Positions 52,408-64,000 of a stretch of DNA of 64,000 bases are shown one piece after another. A program made the translations under genes and the position numbers. This DNA is from Venturia oleaginea. Its lineage: Eukaryota; Ascomycota; Dothideomycetes; Venturiales; Venturiaceae. The DNA lies in contig JABMLP010000002.1 of assembly GCA_013176395.1 (NCBI GenBank), positions 620,001-684,000 of the forward strand, in the 5' to 3' direction. Under the pieces are notes generated by a model. The model saw nothing but the letters and a program-made list of their open reading frames with translations, had not been told where the DNA came from and made no database searches. Numbering within the stretch: position 1 is the first letter of the stretch; every line of letters starts with the position of its first letter.

Positions 52408-55357
52408 TCACAGCAAACTCTCATACTTATCCATTCCCTGTTTTTGTCCCGCCTGCTGCTGCTGCTGTCGAGCAGGAGCAGCGTTGTAACTCGGCTGCCG
52501 CGACACACCACCGGCTGGCGGAGGCGCAATACTAAACGTGGAGTAAGGAGAAGGAGGGGGCGGAGCTATCGAGAAAGCAGAGGGTTGTGGCTGACCATAG
52601 GAGGGTGTCGAAACTTGTGGCTGTCCGTATGAAGGTGCAGAAATCGGTGGCGAGGCCCAAGGACTGGACGTGACTGCTGGCGCTGGGTTCATCGTTGATG
52701 TAGCGGACCAATTAGAATTTCCAGCTGCAGACCAGTCGACGGCTCGGCCGGCTTGTTGTGGGAAGGCAGAAGGATTCGAAGGGGTTGAGGCCATTGGCCG
52801 AGATGGTTGAAGAGGTTGCGAGAAGGATGGGGATGCTGGCTGAAGTGGCGCGAAGGAGCTTAGTGAGTGATCTGGAGTAATGGCGCGTGACGCTGCCCCG
52901 TTCGGTGCCAATGTGTTGGGAACAGATTGGGGAGGTGGCGTAGACCATGAGAAGGTTGCTGATGGCGAAGCTATCCGACCTGATGAGGTTCTTGGTGCGG
53001 CAGGTCGCAAGGCGGATGATTGCGCTAACGCCCATGGATCTGAAGAATCACTTTGTGGTTTCTGTCTCCCAAGAACTAAGCTCTCGAAATCACCCTCATC
53101 ACCATTCGTGCTGTCAAGCCCATTCACTCGGTTCGCGCTCATACCAGACATGAGGTCAGCACGATTGGCTGACGCAGAGTTCGTCGATCCCATTTCCTGC
53201 AGCTTTCGGGTTTGCTCTTGTTCTATCCGGACAGATAATGACTTGATTAAAGTCATGAAAGACTGAAACTGTTGGAGGTTTAGCAGGGGACCAAGACTGA
53301 ACGCCCAGAGGATTGGCAGAGCGTCCATGGCGAGGAAGTCTGCGTCCGCGATTTTGCCGACTTCTACGAAGACGTCAAGGGCGGCCATCTGGAAATGGTC
53401 AGTATACCATCGTCAATCTAAGTGCTACCACTTACCATAACAGCGGGCTCTTTGGTCTTGATGCCTTTGAGAAGAGGAACTACCTTTTCTTGGATGGTGT
53501 ATTTGTCGAGGATCGCACTTTGCGGCTTCTTCTTGCTCTTATCAGATTGGTTTAGCCCGTCCAGCCCGTCGCCTGTTGAGCCATCCTGTCCAGGCGCACC
53601 ACCACACAGAACTTGCAAAGCCTCTAAGCCACGGATCTTGATGCCCAAGCTGCTGGTCTTGGTGAAGACAGTTGCAATGACAGGAAATACTTCATTCTTG
53701 ATGGTAGAAAAGTCAAGAACAGATAGAATCACGGATAAAGTTCCAAGCGAGGCGTCCACGAGGGAATGTGTCGGCGATTCCATTGACAGTTGAATGATAG
53801 GCCAGATATCTTGGGAAGTTAGCAACATCATAGCGACGCCTAAACATACTACTCACCATCTTTAAACTCTTTGCCGTTGGTGTTCTCGGAGACTATGTCC
53901 ATGTTCTCCAGTATGATCACGAGGCCAGCTTCTTTGGCGCTATCTCTCTCTGGAGCCGCGTCTTTCTTCGTCGTCGAAGGTGTAAGAAAGATCTCACGCA
54001 ATCTTGGACTCACACGCTCCGTGAACGCTCTTTTGCCAGATGGCATGAACTTCAGCATTTTGAAAATATTTTGTAGAATCAAGGCAATCAGTTCTTTGTC
54101 TTTCATCTCATCTAATAGTGCTGGCAGGACCTTTTTCTCCAGCACTGTCCGAGGAAATTGGTTTATGATTCTAGGTAGACCTCGGAGGAATTGTGACTTC
54201 TCATTTGGTGTCTTCTCAGGCAGCGACTCCAAGAAACGAATGGTAGAAACCAGAATGTTGTCAAAGTATTCTGCTTGTTGGAACTCTCGTGCGTTTATTC
54301 GCTGGGCAGGCCTCCTCGTGATTAGGCGGCTTAGCAGAGCATTGACGGGCCTGGCAAGAGCAACAGATGACAGGAAATTGTTGCTGGAGGTTGGCACTGA
54401 CGCCGATGAGCTGAATATCCGCTTGTAGCTCGAAATGCTCATGTTGGTCTCCAAAGGACTTTTGTGAGGCGAGTTATAAAGGGCTATTATGAGAATTCCA
54501 AGAGAGAACATATCAGCCGCTGCTGTAGCATTGCCATCCATGACAAAATCTGGCGAGGAGTAGTCGAGATCCAATTGTATGAAGCGCGGTAATCGAGGGT
54601 CGAAGTTGAGAATTTCGGATAGAGCTATAGGTTGTGCAGATGTTGCGCCTGTGAAGGTCTCGCTTTTGCCAGAGAAGCCAAGTCCTGAAATCTTCCAATC
54701 ACCCTGGCAATGTTTAGCTATGGACGCGGAATAAAGAAGGCTCAGATTTACTTTTGCATTCACGAAGATGGCATCGGGTGTGAGATTGCCATGGACAAGT
54801 CCAGCACTCTCATGCATGAACTCTAGTCCTTTTCCAATCTGTAGCAAGCCCTTTTGTATTTCCAGCTCGTCTATCTCGATCTCTCTCCTCCGCTTGCCTC
54901 TGCCATCTTGGTCGTCTACAACATAGCGACTCGATCGTCCTCCAACACCACCAGCTCGTTCTTGTTCATCTTTCTCTTTTAGTAAACCAGCTAGGGAAGC
55001 AGTCACAGGCTCGGTCGCAAATGTGAGACCTCCATTCCGAGTAACTTCCACCGGCTCGACCAATTCCAAGATACTTGGATGCCTGAGTCGAGCGAGAGAG
55101 CTTGCTTCTCTCTTCAGCCTTTCCACCACCTCTTCGTGTACCCTTTTCAAAGATGCCGCGTTGCTTCTGCCTCCCAGTCCACCACTACCATTCTCCAAAG
55201 ACTTCTTCTCAAAGACGAATACCGACGCAAGCTTCCCACTGGTCTTATGCTTCGCGTCGTATATAGCCCAGGTTCCAGACGTCGATGAGGGTGTGTCCGA
55301 GACTTTGTAGTGCGAGTTGATATTCGAGGAGAAGGACTTTAGGGCGGAGGACCACAT
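52408..55357 (-). CDS. SCY1-like pseudokinase (SCYL2/Ppk32 type)
   Basis: Exons 55357-54752, 54703-53857, 53809-53436 and 53388-52408 (phases fit), 935 residues. The kinase-like domain (about 25-330) is degenerate: the catalytic loop reads VHGNLTPDAIFV (HGN instead of HRD) and the DFG site reads ISGLGFS, while the SPDFV activation-end motif remains. HEAT-like helices follow (PRIINQFPRTVLEKKVLPAL, GIKIRGLEALQVL), then a long Ser/Pro/Gln-rich tail with SYGQPQ repeats and the end motif MDKYESLL. SCYL2 proteins work in clathrin-dependent traffic between trans-Golgi and endosomes and in TOR-linked signalling in yeasts. Intron 1 (54751-54704) is 48 nt, in frame and stop-free. Confidence 0.9.
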
Positions 55358-55763
55358 GGTGTAGGTGCAGCCTAGGTGTTAACTTCAGGACGGCGGCGCA
55401 AGGGCAATTGGGAGCGATCTCTCATGCCGCATAGGGTTCTATCGATAGGGTGTTGTTCGTAACAAGCGAGAGTAGGCAGTATTTATTGATTGCGATAAGA
55501 AAAATTGGGAGTTGTTGTTTACAACTGTAACAATTCAAGCCCAAGGCTAGCAACTCCGAAAGCGGCAGTCTACACGTTCCTGGTGATAGAGATGGTGCTT
55601 TTGTACGACTAATCGAAAAGTTGACCCGCCGCCAACCACTTGTTGCCGAGCAGTCAATTGTGACTCCAAGCATACGGCCTCCTCTCCATATCATTATCCT
55701 CGAGGTCCTCGAACCGAGTCAATTGAATCCGTCACATCCTCAATTGATCTCACATCCTCCAAA
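55358..55763. promoter_or_regulatory. Bidirectional promoter: SCYL2-like / BCAT
   Basis: 406 bp between the two divergent start codons. Repeated TCAATTG-type motifs occur upstream of the aminotransferase start (about 55655 and 55720-55745). No known factor site is claimed. Confidence 0.4.
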
Positions 55764-57171
55764 ATGCTCCAACGAAGCTCCAGGACGCTTCTCTCGTCCC
55801 TCAATGCGCTTCCCAGGAGGTCAACACCAGCTATCACGTCTTTGGCCACTCAACGATGTCAGAGATGGTACAGTATTCACGCTGACCACGCTGAGACTCG
55901 CGCTCATGACATAGATCCTACAAAGCTCAATATTACAAAGTCGACGACTCCCAAGGACATAATCCCGAAAGAGGAACTGGTGTTCGGACATACTTTCACT
56001 GGTATGGGGAAGTTATATGCAATTTGAGTAAGCTATAGCTAATCAGTCGTGCTAGATCATATGCTCTCAATTGAATGGACTGCTTCAGAAGGATGGTTGC
56101 CCCCGCAGATAACTCCATATCAAAATCTCAGTCTTGATCCTGCAACATGCGTTTTCCACTACGCTTTCACTGCTTTCGAGGGTATGAAGGCATACAAGGA
56201 CAAGAATGGGGGGATTCGATTGTTCCGTCCCGACAAGAACATGCAGCGCTTCAATGGTTCTGCTGCTCGGATAGCATTGCCCACGTTCGATGGAGACACG
56301 CTCATTGACCTTATTGGAAAACTTGTCAAGGTTGACGAGCGCTTTGTGTCAAGGTAATTGTCTACAAGGCATAACTGTGTGTTGAACAGAGCTGATCACT
56401 GAATAGTGAGCGTGGATACTCCCTCTACCTCCGCCCAACCATAATCGGCACACAGCGAACCTTGGGCGTCGGACCACCAGGTTCTGCTCTTCTCTACGTG
56501 ATCTGCTCACCCGTCGGTCCATACTACCCCACTGGTTTCAAAGCCATATCCCTAGAGGCCACAGATTATGCTGTGCGCGCATGGCCAGGAGGTGTTGGCG
56601 ACAAGAAACTTGGTGCTAACTATGCGCCCTGCATTGTACCGCAAATGGCAGCTGCAAGCCGTGGTTTCCATCAAAACTTGTGGTTGTTCGGCGAGGAAGA
56701 GTTTGTCACAGAGGTCGGAACGATGAACCTGTTCACTGCGATGAAGGACAAGGAGACTGGTCAGCCAACTCTATTGACTGCTCCATTGGATGGCACCATC
56801 CTTGAGGGTGTAACTAGAGATTCCGTACTCGCACTTGCAAGAGAAAGACTTGTACCAAAGGGATGGAAGGTTGAGGAGCGCAAATACACCATGCAAGAAA
56901 TTGGGGATGCTGCGGACAGCGGCAGACTGTTGGAAATCTTCGGCTCTGGAACTGCAGCAATTGTCGCTCCTGTGCGGCGCATCAGCTGGAAAGGACAGTT
57001 GGTATCATGCGGCCTTGAAGACAACGTCGAAGCCGGCCCAATCGCAACACAGATGAAGGACTGGGTGGAGAACATCATGTATGGCGACGAGGAGCACAAG
57101 TGGAGGTAAGTTGAACAGTTTCTTGGATACAGGAATCAATGCTAACACATTACAGTCATGTCATCCAGTGA
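55764..57171 (+). CDS. Branched-chain amino acid aminotransferase, mitochondrial
   Basis: Exons 55764-56001, 56056-56353, 56407-57105 and a 16-nt terminal exon 57156-57171 (phases fit), 416 residues. The N-terminal 40 residues are Arg/Ser-rich without acids (MLQRSSRTLLSSLNALPRRS), a mitochondrial presequence. Class IV aminotransferase motifs are HYAFTAFEGMKAYK, SLYLRPTIIGT, GGVGDKKLGANYAP (the Lys before LGANY binds PLP), EEEFVTEVGTMNLF and FGSGTAAIVAPV. The end HKWSHVIQ is created by the tiny last exon. It interconverts Leu/Ile/Val with their keto acids, the last step of their synthesis and the first of their breakdown. Confidence 0.94.
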
Positions 57172-60100
57172 AGTATTTGACCATCCTGTAGAAAAGTTTA
57201 GACGACATTGGTGGCGGCCGCTTCGGTTCCTTTTTCGTTCGATATCCTTGGTGCGTGCTACATTCTTGCTAGAATAGAGTGGTTGACCTCGACGAGATCG
57301 CCCGTACTGAGTATATCAATTCAAATGCTGCAAAGGCATATCTAGCTATACGCGATGCTCGTTCTTTCTTCCCCTTGCTTGACGCCATTGATCCAAACTG
57401 TCCACTCCAAAGATGCGCCCATTGGCGTCATGTGGAGATCGAAGTGTACGACGTGGAAAGCCTTTCTGTCAGCATTGGTCGTTATCGGCATTTCGCTCAG
57501 TGCTGGCAGACATGCGTTGATTCTGCATAATTTGCGAACATACGAGTCCTTTCGAGAAGGAGGCGTACGGGTTTGGTCGCATTGCCAAATGTCCACTCCG
57601 ATGACTGGGTCGGGCCATTGCTCCGGTGAGTAATGTCCAGGATGCTGTCTTCCCTTTTGATGTACCTTTTCTGATGGTTAGCATGATACAAAAAAGCGCA
57701 TGTCGTGAGGTGCACTTAGCACTCCATCTGGTTGACCGCGAATGTTCGATTAACAGACTCCATCTCACGTCGATCATCTGGATCGTGGAAGCCTGGTATG
57801 ATATCTAGAAACTTTGCAATGCCATAGCTATGGCGAGACTTCTTGGAGATGACACCAACTTGCGGAGGACCAGCTGCTTCCGTCAGATCTGCATCAATAT
57901 CTGGTGGTGTAGCGTTGACAGGAGACTGAGGTCCTCATGAAGCAAGTAGAGGCATCGATTGAGCAAGGCTCGCGGACTCGGAACGAGGAGTCCATGAAGG
58001 CATAGGAGCAGGTGAGTGTGCCATTGGCGAGTTACTTGCAGCATGCCTTCGCTCGCCAGCTGCAGCGGTCCAGATGAGGCAACGTCTTTGGATACGATCG
58101 GGGCAGGCGGGGAAGGTACAGGAGACTCGATCGGATCTAATGGATCAGTGAGGGACATTATGACATGCACGAACATAAGCGCCACCAACTGCGTCGAGCA
58201 ATTAGGGTTCACAGATGATCCCAACACGGTGGGAGGTCAGCTTCGTGGAGATGGAGCACCTCGACGAAACAATACTTGGGAGGAGCCAAGCATAAGGATT
58301 CCCGGAAGTGCTGCCACTTCTCAGGCAACCGTTCCTGTATTGTACAACTTACAAGCAGAAAATGAGCGCCCAAAGAGGTATTGCGGAGAACTCAAGAAGA
58401 CAAGGGCGAAGCCGATAGAAGAGCAGAAAATCTCACAAATAATTCTTTGGCTGCTGTACAAGGTAGCCGGCAATATGAGGCAATTCAGAGAGAGCTGGAT
58501 GTGGCACGTCAGGAACTAGAGCAATCCGACAAATCTCTTCTAACAGAGTCGCAACAGCATGCTCAAAGTAAGCACCATCAATTTTCAAGTGTAAGCGCAA
58601 TCCTCTTGCCCGCTTCTGTCCAAAGTTACTGATGTTTCCGTGCTCTTGTAGGCATTTGTGCATGGATCTCTTTCCAGGGACACGTGAAGTCCTGCATCAG
58701 CTCATCGTGTGCGACATCCCATCTTCAAGGAGCTGTGGATCTCATAGCAGCGAACTGCAAGCCACTTATTATTGCTACTTCAACAACTTCTACGTCGACG
58801 ACCCTAAAGATGTCGTCGACAAGTAATCCCTCGGCCAGTCAGACAACTGCTACATTGCCAACAGCATCTGGCACAACGACACCTGTGGCCAAGACACGGA
58901 TAATCTCAACAGAGAGGTTTGGCTCACCAGGCATCTTCCCACCCACGGGCTCCACAACAGCCACCGCCTGAACTACAACATACACGGGTACAAGTATTCA
59001 TAATTCAGCCATGGGGATTGCTCGAGAGTTCTGATGGGAAATTTCGATTGCGTCTCTATAAGGCAGAATGTTGATATGGAACCTATTCTGGCCGCGATTG
59101 GTGATCATTACTCGATATGAGAACAAGGTTATGAATCTATGATGTTTCGAGGTGCGTCAGGGCCGAAAACGACAGGACTGAGGGATACACCCCCTGGTGA
59201 AGGTCCAGCATGCGTCCCGATCCACGGACAGCCGAACAGCTCCTACCCAAACAAGGGCAACTAGACGGATGGTATAATATACGTCATTGGGACGTCGAGG
59301 AACGACTCTTACGTTCCTATGAGCGTGACGAATGCGACGGCAGGGTGGTACAGTTACGAGCAGGTGGGCATCAATGAGGCCGCTTTGGTGAAAACTGTGT
59401 CGTGGCTTGTGCTCGCGTTATGTGTGGTGATGGGTTTGATGGTATGGCCGGGTTGATCGGGACGGTCTCTTGCGTTACATGGCGTTAGGAACGGTATACT
59501 CGATAGATGGATTATATTGGGATTCATGTGTGTGAAAGTGAACTTGGGGGAAAGGACGAGGCCGTTTTAGTATTGTTTCGGATCGGGACCTCAGGCTCTT
59601 CAAGGTCCCAACTCATCAATCACCGGAATTTCTCAACACCGATACCTACTTGTATCTTTGATCTGCACCTCTTGCATATACGACTATTCGAACTTCTGGA
59701 GAGTTATTAATATTATAAGAGTAAAGGATTACATTTGTCTTTGAGTACGTATAGTATAGGCGCCCTCCGCCAGCCTTAAAACCAAGAAGATTATTCCCCT
59801 ACTTATTATCATCAAAAGCCCGCCGCTCAAAACATATATTGCTTGCTCTATTACAATATAGATAGTGAAAACTTGTTTAATTATGTTCTCCTCCCCTCTT
59901 ATTGCTTGGGGACTACCTACTATTACACTTACATTTTATCAAGAAAATCGTTTTATATTTATATTATAATAATAATCGGATTTTTACGTGGTATGTAATG
60001 GCGTATGTGCCGTGTGCCCACAATCTCTATCTACAATTGCAAAAACCCAACTCTCTGGGATAAAAAAGCCTTTCGTCACTTTCCAGACCGCGCCCCGTCC

Positions 60101-60643
60101 ATGGACCGGCGCCGTCGAACTATGCCCCCCCGTTCACTACCCGAGTCATCTATACTGTGGTCAGTATAGGACACCCTCCGGTCCTAATGCTCCCAATCCT
60201 CTGTTCCGGGCCGGTGTTGTCTAGTTTCCGAGTTGGCCATTGTTGTTGTAAATCCAGGGTCCAGGATTTTTACAACACCAGGATTCAATATGCCAAGCAT
60301 CGTGAGGACCCAAACATTGCGAGTCCAGGTGAGGGCGTGGTAACGGACACGGCGCGCTCTGGTAACGCGCCGTTAATAAATAAACAACTTCCACCCAATC
60401 TCTCCTCCCTCCTTCACCTCACAGCAATCTTCAGTCCACACCTCCCCTTCTCTCCTCGGTCCCTCCTCAAGACCCTCATCGCACCTTCAGCTCTCTAACG
60501 CTTTCTCCTGGTTGGTTGGAGTTCGTGCTGATGGACAGTGTTTGTACCGTCCATGGCTCGGGAATTCCGCTCATTTCTCACTTCAGCTTCTCCTCCTTCC
60601 CGTCCGTAGTCTCTGCTCGTCCCCCCTTCTACTCTGTGTCTTC
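57172..60643. other. Gene-poor region before the LINE
   Basis: No confident gene in 3.5 kb. A Ser/Thr-rich plus frame (about 58790-58971, SSTSNPSASQTTATLPTASG), a short helical frame (about 58420-58570, AIQRELDVARQELEQSD) and a membrane-anchored ORF at 59139-59456 may be pieces of decayed genes. About 59700-59990 is clearly AT-rich; 60080-60350 is GC-rich. Confidence 0.5.
59139..59456 (+). pseudogene. Possible decayed membrane-anchored protein C-terminus
   Basis: The frame from ATG 59139 contains a Gly/Pro-rich stretch (GASGPKTTGLRDTPPGEGP) and a TAG at 59262-59264. It then reads IIYVIGTSRNDSYVPMSVTN with several N-glycosylation sites, ending in a hydrophobic segment (VSWLVLALCVVMGLMVW) and a stop. 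This looks like an ectodomain end plus a membrane or GPI anchor. A small in-frame intron ending at ..CTAG/ACGG could also remove the TAG, but its donor (GTCCCG) would be poor. No family recognised. Confidence 0.35.
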
Positions 60644-62710
60644 TTACTCAATTCTCCCCACCAGCCGCGGTGCCGCGGAGAAGTTTGACCTGTCCTCCTT
60701 TTGTGCGTTGTTTGCCACGGTAAGATAGGGCAGGATATTATTGTCGAGCATCCACCTAGCAGCAGCCTTGCATCCCTTGCTGGTATTGAGTGCCGTACGT
60801 ATCGATGTTGTACCAGTTTCGCTCCTCAGATGGTCTCTATTGTATCTGGGGCAGAAGTCGAATACATGAATTAGTGTCTGGTGTCGCCATCCACACGCGC
60901 ATTCCGGGGTTATCCCTGGCACATGTATTGCTGCCAGCCAGGACCGGAGTCCCAATACCTCTGTTCTCATCAAAAAAACCGCTGTAGCTTCAAGTTTCGT
61001 GAGGCCATCGTACAGTCCCAGTGTCTCGTCCTCCCACTCCTTAGACCAAGTCGCACCGGCCTTGTTCCTTCTCTTCTCCTCCCACCTTGCCCTCCATATC
61101 TCCTCCAGCAGCGCGGAGATTTTGGAGGGCAGCCTATATTTATGCAGGTTTCCCCCCCTTCGAGCTCTTCTTCTCCTATTTTCGACTCCCGGTTCCTCAG
61201 CGTCGGGCCTTCCTCGCTCCCTTCTCGTCCTGGCAATGGCCCGTCTCTGGTTGTAGGGTCCCACTTCATGTGTAGGTCTCCCTAGCGTTGGTCTTGGTGA
61301 CGGGAGGTTGGGGTTATTCCTAACGGTATGAATGGGTCGTCGACCCGGTCTTGGCTCTGGCTCCGGTCCTCCATAGTATAAGTTGGGTAGCTCTGCGGGA
61401 GCATACTGAGGCATTTCGTTGGACTGCGTCTCCCGTAGTGCTAGTCTAGCAGCTCCCATCTCCGCCGGTGTCTCCGGTCGCCGGGGGAGTACCCTGGGTC
61501 TTCCTCTCCTTTTTCTCCCCCTTGGTGGTGGGAGGACAGCCTCCATGTCCCTCCACATGAGTTCAACTGTGTGTTGTATCTCTTTTTCCACCGGGTGGTC
61601 CTTTACCGCTCCTACTCGTTCCAGGACGAGCTGCTCCACGTATAAGTCCATCGGCTGGACCGACGTCTCCCTTTCCAGCGCAACAACGGGGGTTCGCCTA
61701 TAGCCCCCGGTTACCTTCCTAAGGCAGTCCCTCTGGACTCTTGCCAATCGCTCCATGTACGGTGCCCGCGTAATACCTCCAGCTCGGTCATTGCATCCCC
61801 ACGCCTGGATCCCATATAGGAGTGTAGGTCTTACCACTGCTATATAAATGAGTCTGGACTTCCGCAATGATGGTCCAAATATTCCGGCTACCAGCCGCCC
61901 CATTGCTCCCATAGCTGCCCTGGCCTTGCCGATGGCTCTGTTCATATGAGACTCCCAACTCAACGACGGATCGAACCAGACCCCGAGCATCCTGATCTCC
62001 TTCTTCATTACCTTCACTGGAGTCCCATCAACCACTACTGTAGAGTCCATGTCCCCTGGCTGGGCCTCCATCCGTTTGGCCTGCTTGAAGTGCATTAGTT
62101 GGTACTTTGTGGGGTTAAATGTCGCCCCATGTCTCTTCGCCCAAGCGATACATCTGTCATGTGCAACGGTTAGTCTCCGGCAGTTATCTGCGGCCGATAC
62201 CCCCCAAGCAATCAAGTTTGTGTCGTCCACGAAGCCAAAGCCGACCAGCCCATCGTTTGGTGTCTGGAATTCCTCGAGTAGCTCCGAGATAAAGAAGAGG
62301 AAGAGTATCGGTGAGAGGCTGGACCCCTGCGGTATCCCGGTCCTGGCTGAAGTCCACTCGCTCGTAAATCCGGTAAAGGACACCTTGGTTCGCCTCCCTT
62401 CCAAGAAACTTTCAATAAACCTCAGAATCCATGCCGGCACTCCCTTGCTCCATAGTATGTGCATTAACCTCCTGTGCGATACATGGTCGAAAGCCCCTTT
62501 GAGGTCAAGACTTAACATGGTTAGAATCTTTTTGGCGATTGATTTCCATGACGTGTGTATACTGCTGCGCAGGAACGTTACCTCGGAGAGAGTGGACCTC
62601 TGCTTCCTCCCGCCAAACTGGTTCCACGGCAGTGCGCCGCTTTTCTCAGCAAAAGCTGTGAGTTGCTGCGCGACCACCTTCTCCACCAGCTTCGCAAGTG
62701 TATTTTCCAA
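60644..62710 (-). pseudogene. LINE ORF2, RT core and C-terminal zinc region
   Basis: 688 codons without a stop. Contains RT motifs 2-7 with the FVDD catalytic box (usually FADD or YADD), thumb and connection (PTLLYGIQAWG), an Arg/Pro-rich linker (RGRKRRGRPRVLPRRP) and the terminal Cys/His motif. It is separated from its endonuclease part by the single frameshift at about 62714-62722. Confidence 0.82.
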
Positions 62711-64000
62711 TTGGATGGGCGGTACGCTCCCGGGTCAGTGTAGTCGCCCTTGCCCTCCTTCTTCAGGACGCACGTGATGGATTCCTTAAATGACGGCGGG
62801 AGGCCTCCAGTCTCAAGCATGGTCTGTACCGCTTCCGCAACCGGCTTCTTAATGTCCTCCACCAGCAGCTTGATAGCTTCGTTCTGGATCTCGTCCGGCC
62901 CTGGGGCTTTCCTATTGGGCATTTCCAAGATAACCGTCTCGATCATCTCCTCTGTAATATCCGGCACTTCTTCGCCCTCGACCCGTATGACCCACGGCCG
63001 GTCTGATCCTGGTCCCCCTTCGATGTCGCTGAGATCAGCCTCCTGCTGCGCGGGAAAGAATTTCTCCGCCAGGATCCGCGCTATATTGGCCATGTCCTTG
63101 CTTTTCCTGCCTGTTCTCGGATCGACCAGATCGGGCATTTGGGGGAGACCGGGCGCTCCTTTGCGGCTCCATTTTGACATTGTCCATAGCCCTTTGTTGT
63201 GTGGTACGGCGGGGTCATTGGTAAACTCATCTAGGAAGGTCCTCCAATTGTCCCTAGAGAGTCTCCGAATTTCCCGATCTAGGGCTTTGGTGGCCGTCCG
63301 CAGCCTTTCCCTATCTCTGGCCGCAAAGCTTCTTTTGTAGTCCCGACGGGCATCATCCTTCTCCTTGACCAGTTCTGCAGCGCGGGGGGACCACCCTTTC
63401 CTCTCTTTTCTTCCTGGTTTGATCCTGGGACACAGTTCCACCAGGGCTTGGTGTATGGCCTCCTGTAGCGCCACCATTCTATCTCCGGAACTTTGCCATC
63501 CGGAGGCCGCGACTCTCTCTCTGAACTCTTGCGGATCCATCCTGTCGGTATTGAACCTACCCAGGCCCGTGGCCCTCGTTGTGTCTGCTTGTAAAACTAT
63601 CCGGATAGGGTGGTGGTCTTTGAGGTCCCTCCACCCTGGTTCCGGGAGACAGGACACGGTCCTGGCGTGTACCCCCTTAGTCCCGAACGTGAGATCGATC
63701 GTCAATTTGTCTCCATTCCTTTCCCAAGTCGACTCCCCTCTCTTCGTAAGTATATACAGGTTGTACGCTTCCACCTTCTCCCAGAGATGATCGGCTTGGC
63801 GAGTCGCCCTCGCGCCAATGCCGCCCCATCTCGGGTGCGTTGCATTCATGTCCCCTAAGACCATGTAGTTCTCCTTCGCCTCCCCTATCGCTGTTCGTAT
63901 TTGTGGCCATGTGGTCATTCGTACTTCGTTCGTGATAGGGTTGTAAACATTGATAAGTGTAACGGGCCAGCCGTCGAGGTTGATGTCGAGCGCCGCGACC
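62578..64000 (-). pseudogene. LINE ORF2, endonuclease and start of RT
   Basis: Open from the window edge to 62578, but true homology ends at about 62722, after the YRP motif of RT; the remaining codons to the stop are out of frame. The endonuclease catalytic Asp/Asn/His signatures are all present, so this part is intact apart from the 5' piece outside the window. Confidence 0.8.

Larger units (their letters stand above)
60644..64000 (-). mobile_element. Tad-like LINE (non-LTR retrotransposon), 5' part outside the window
   Basis: Minus-strand ORF2. An APE-type endonuclease enters from beyond 64000 (LINVYNP, VLGDMNATHPRWGG, DLTFGTK, DHHPI), a linker follows, then reverse transcriptase begins (RKAPGPDEIQNEA, YRP). 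Near 62714-62722 one base appears to be missing, switching the frame; RT continues from 62710 (ENTLAKLVEKVV, DLKGAFDHVSH, GIPQGSSLSPILF, FVDDTNL). The frame stays open to 60644. It ends with a Cys/His motif (CACGWRHQTLIHVFDFC) typical of the C-terminus of fungal LINE ORF2. No clear poly(A) or A-rich tail is seen downstream of the stop on the minus strand, so the 3' end is undefined. The copy is inactive unless the frameshift is an error. Confidence 0.88.

Noticed and set aside
57279..57850. Several overlapping ORFs on both strands downstream of BCAT
   Set aside because: No conserved motif or splice signals, and mutual overlap suggests chance.
1..64000. CRISPR arrays, bacterial operons or riboswitches
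   Set aside because: The window is eukaryotic; no regularly spaced direct repeats or prokaryotic gene organisation were seen.

Overview
The window is nuclear DNA of a filamentous ascomycete (Pezizomycotina). The evidence is many short GT..AG introns (about 48-80 nt, often with CTAAC/TACTAAT-like branch sites), a CTF1/FarA-type zinc-cluster regulator, a CFEM GPI-anchored protein, and fungal chromoviral, Fot1/pogo and Tad-like transposons. The sequence does not settle the class.

Layout. 1-18.8 kb is a nested transposon graveyard: a decayed Ty1/copia pol (minus strand), two nearly identical chromovirus-type Ty3/gypsy copies facing each other (A, plus, 2133-6115; B, minus, 6116-11693), a third gypsy element C (plus, 11701 to about 15492) whose gag carries a Fot1/pogo derivative, and a fourth gypsy element D (plus, about 15493-18821) fused to C and ending in a 3' LTR without integrase. 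18.8-27 kb is gene-poor: scattered LTR-like debris, a decayed small secreted protein ORF, a CFEM/GPI gene (22.7-23.7 kb) and two MITE-like insertions, one with a 9-bp target duplication.

27-57.2 kb is a normal gene block: CLC chloride channel (with an apparent 1-nt frameshift), ethanolamine/choline kinase, CTF1/FarA-like regulator, acyl-CoA dehydrogenase, Iml2-like protein, Sem1/Dss1, phosphoglycerate kinase, a GNAT acetyltransferase, a CorA-like membrane protein, an mpaB-type oxygenase, an SCYL2-type pseudokinase and a mitochondrial branched-chain aminotransferase. These are mostly unrelated housekeeping genes, several in divergent pairs; no biosynthetic cluster is evident. 57.2-60.6 kb holds no confident gene. 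60.6-64 kb is a Tad-like LINE on the minus strand that runs off the window edge.

Most unusual signals: (1) A and B form a 4-kb-arm inverted repeat whose arms differ in length by one base, with a junction exactly at an LTR end; (2) these elements have no tRNA-type primer site but an 11-nt sequence right after the LTR that is exactly complementary to a stretch inside the LTR, as in Tf1 self-priming; (3) A keeps a full gag and B keeps a full pol; (4) element D is a single-frame gag-pol without integrase; (5) three unrelated genes each hold a stop-free intron of 3n length. All splice models are read by eye from GT/AG sites, phase and family conservation.
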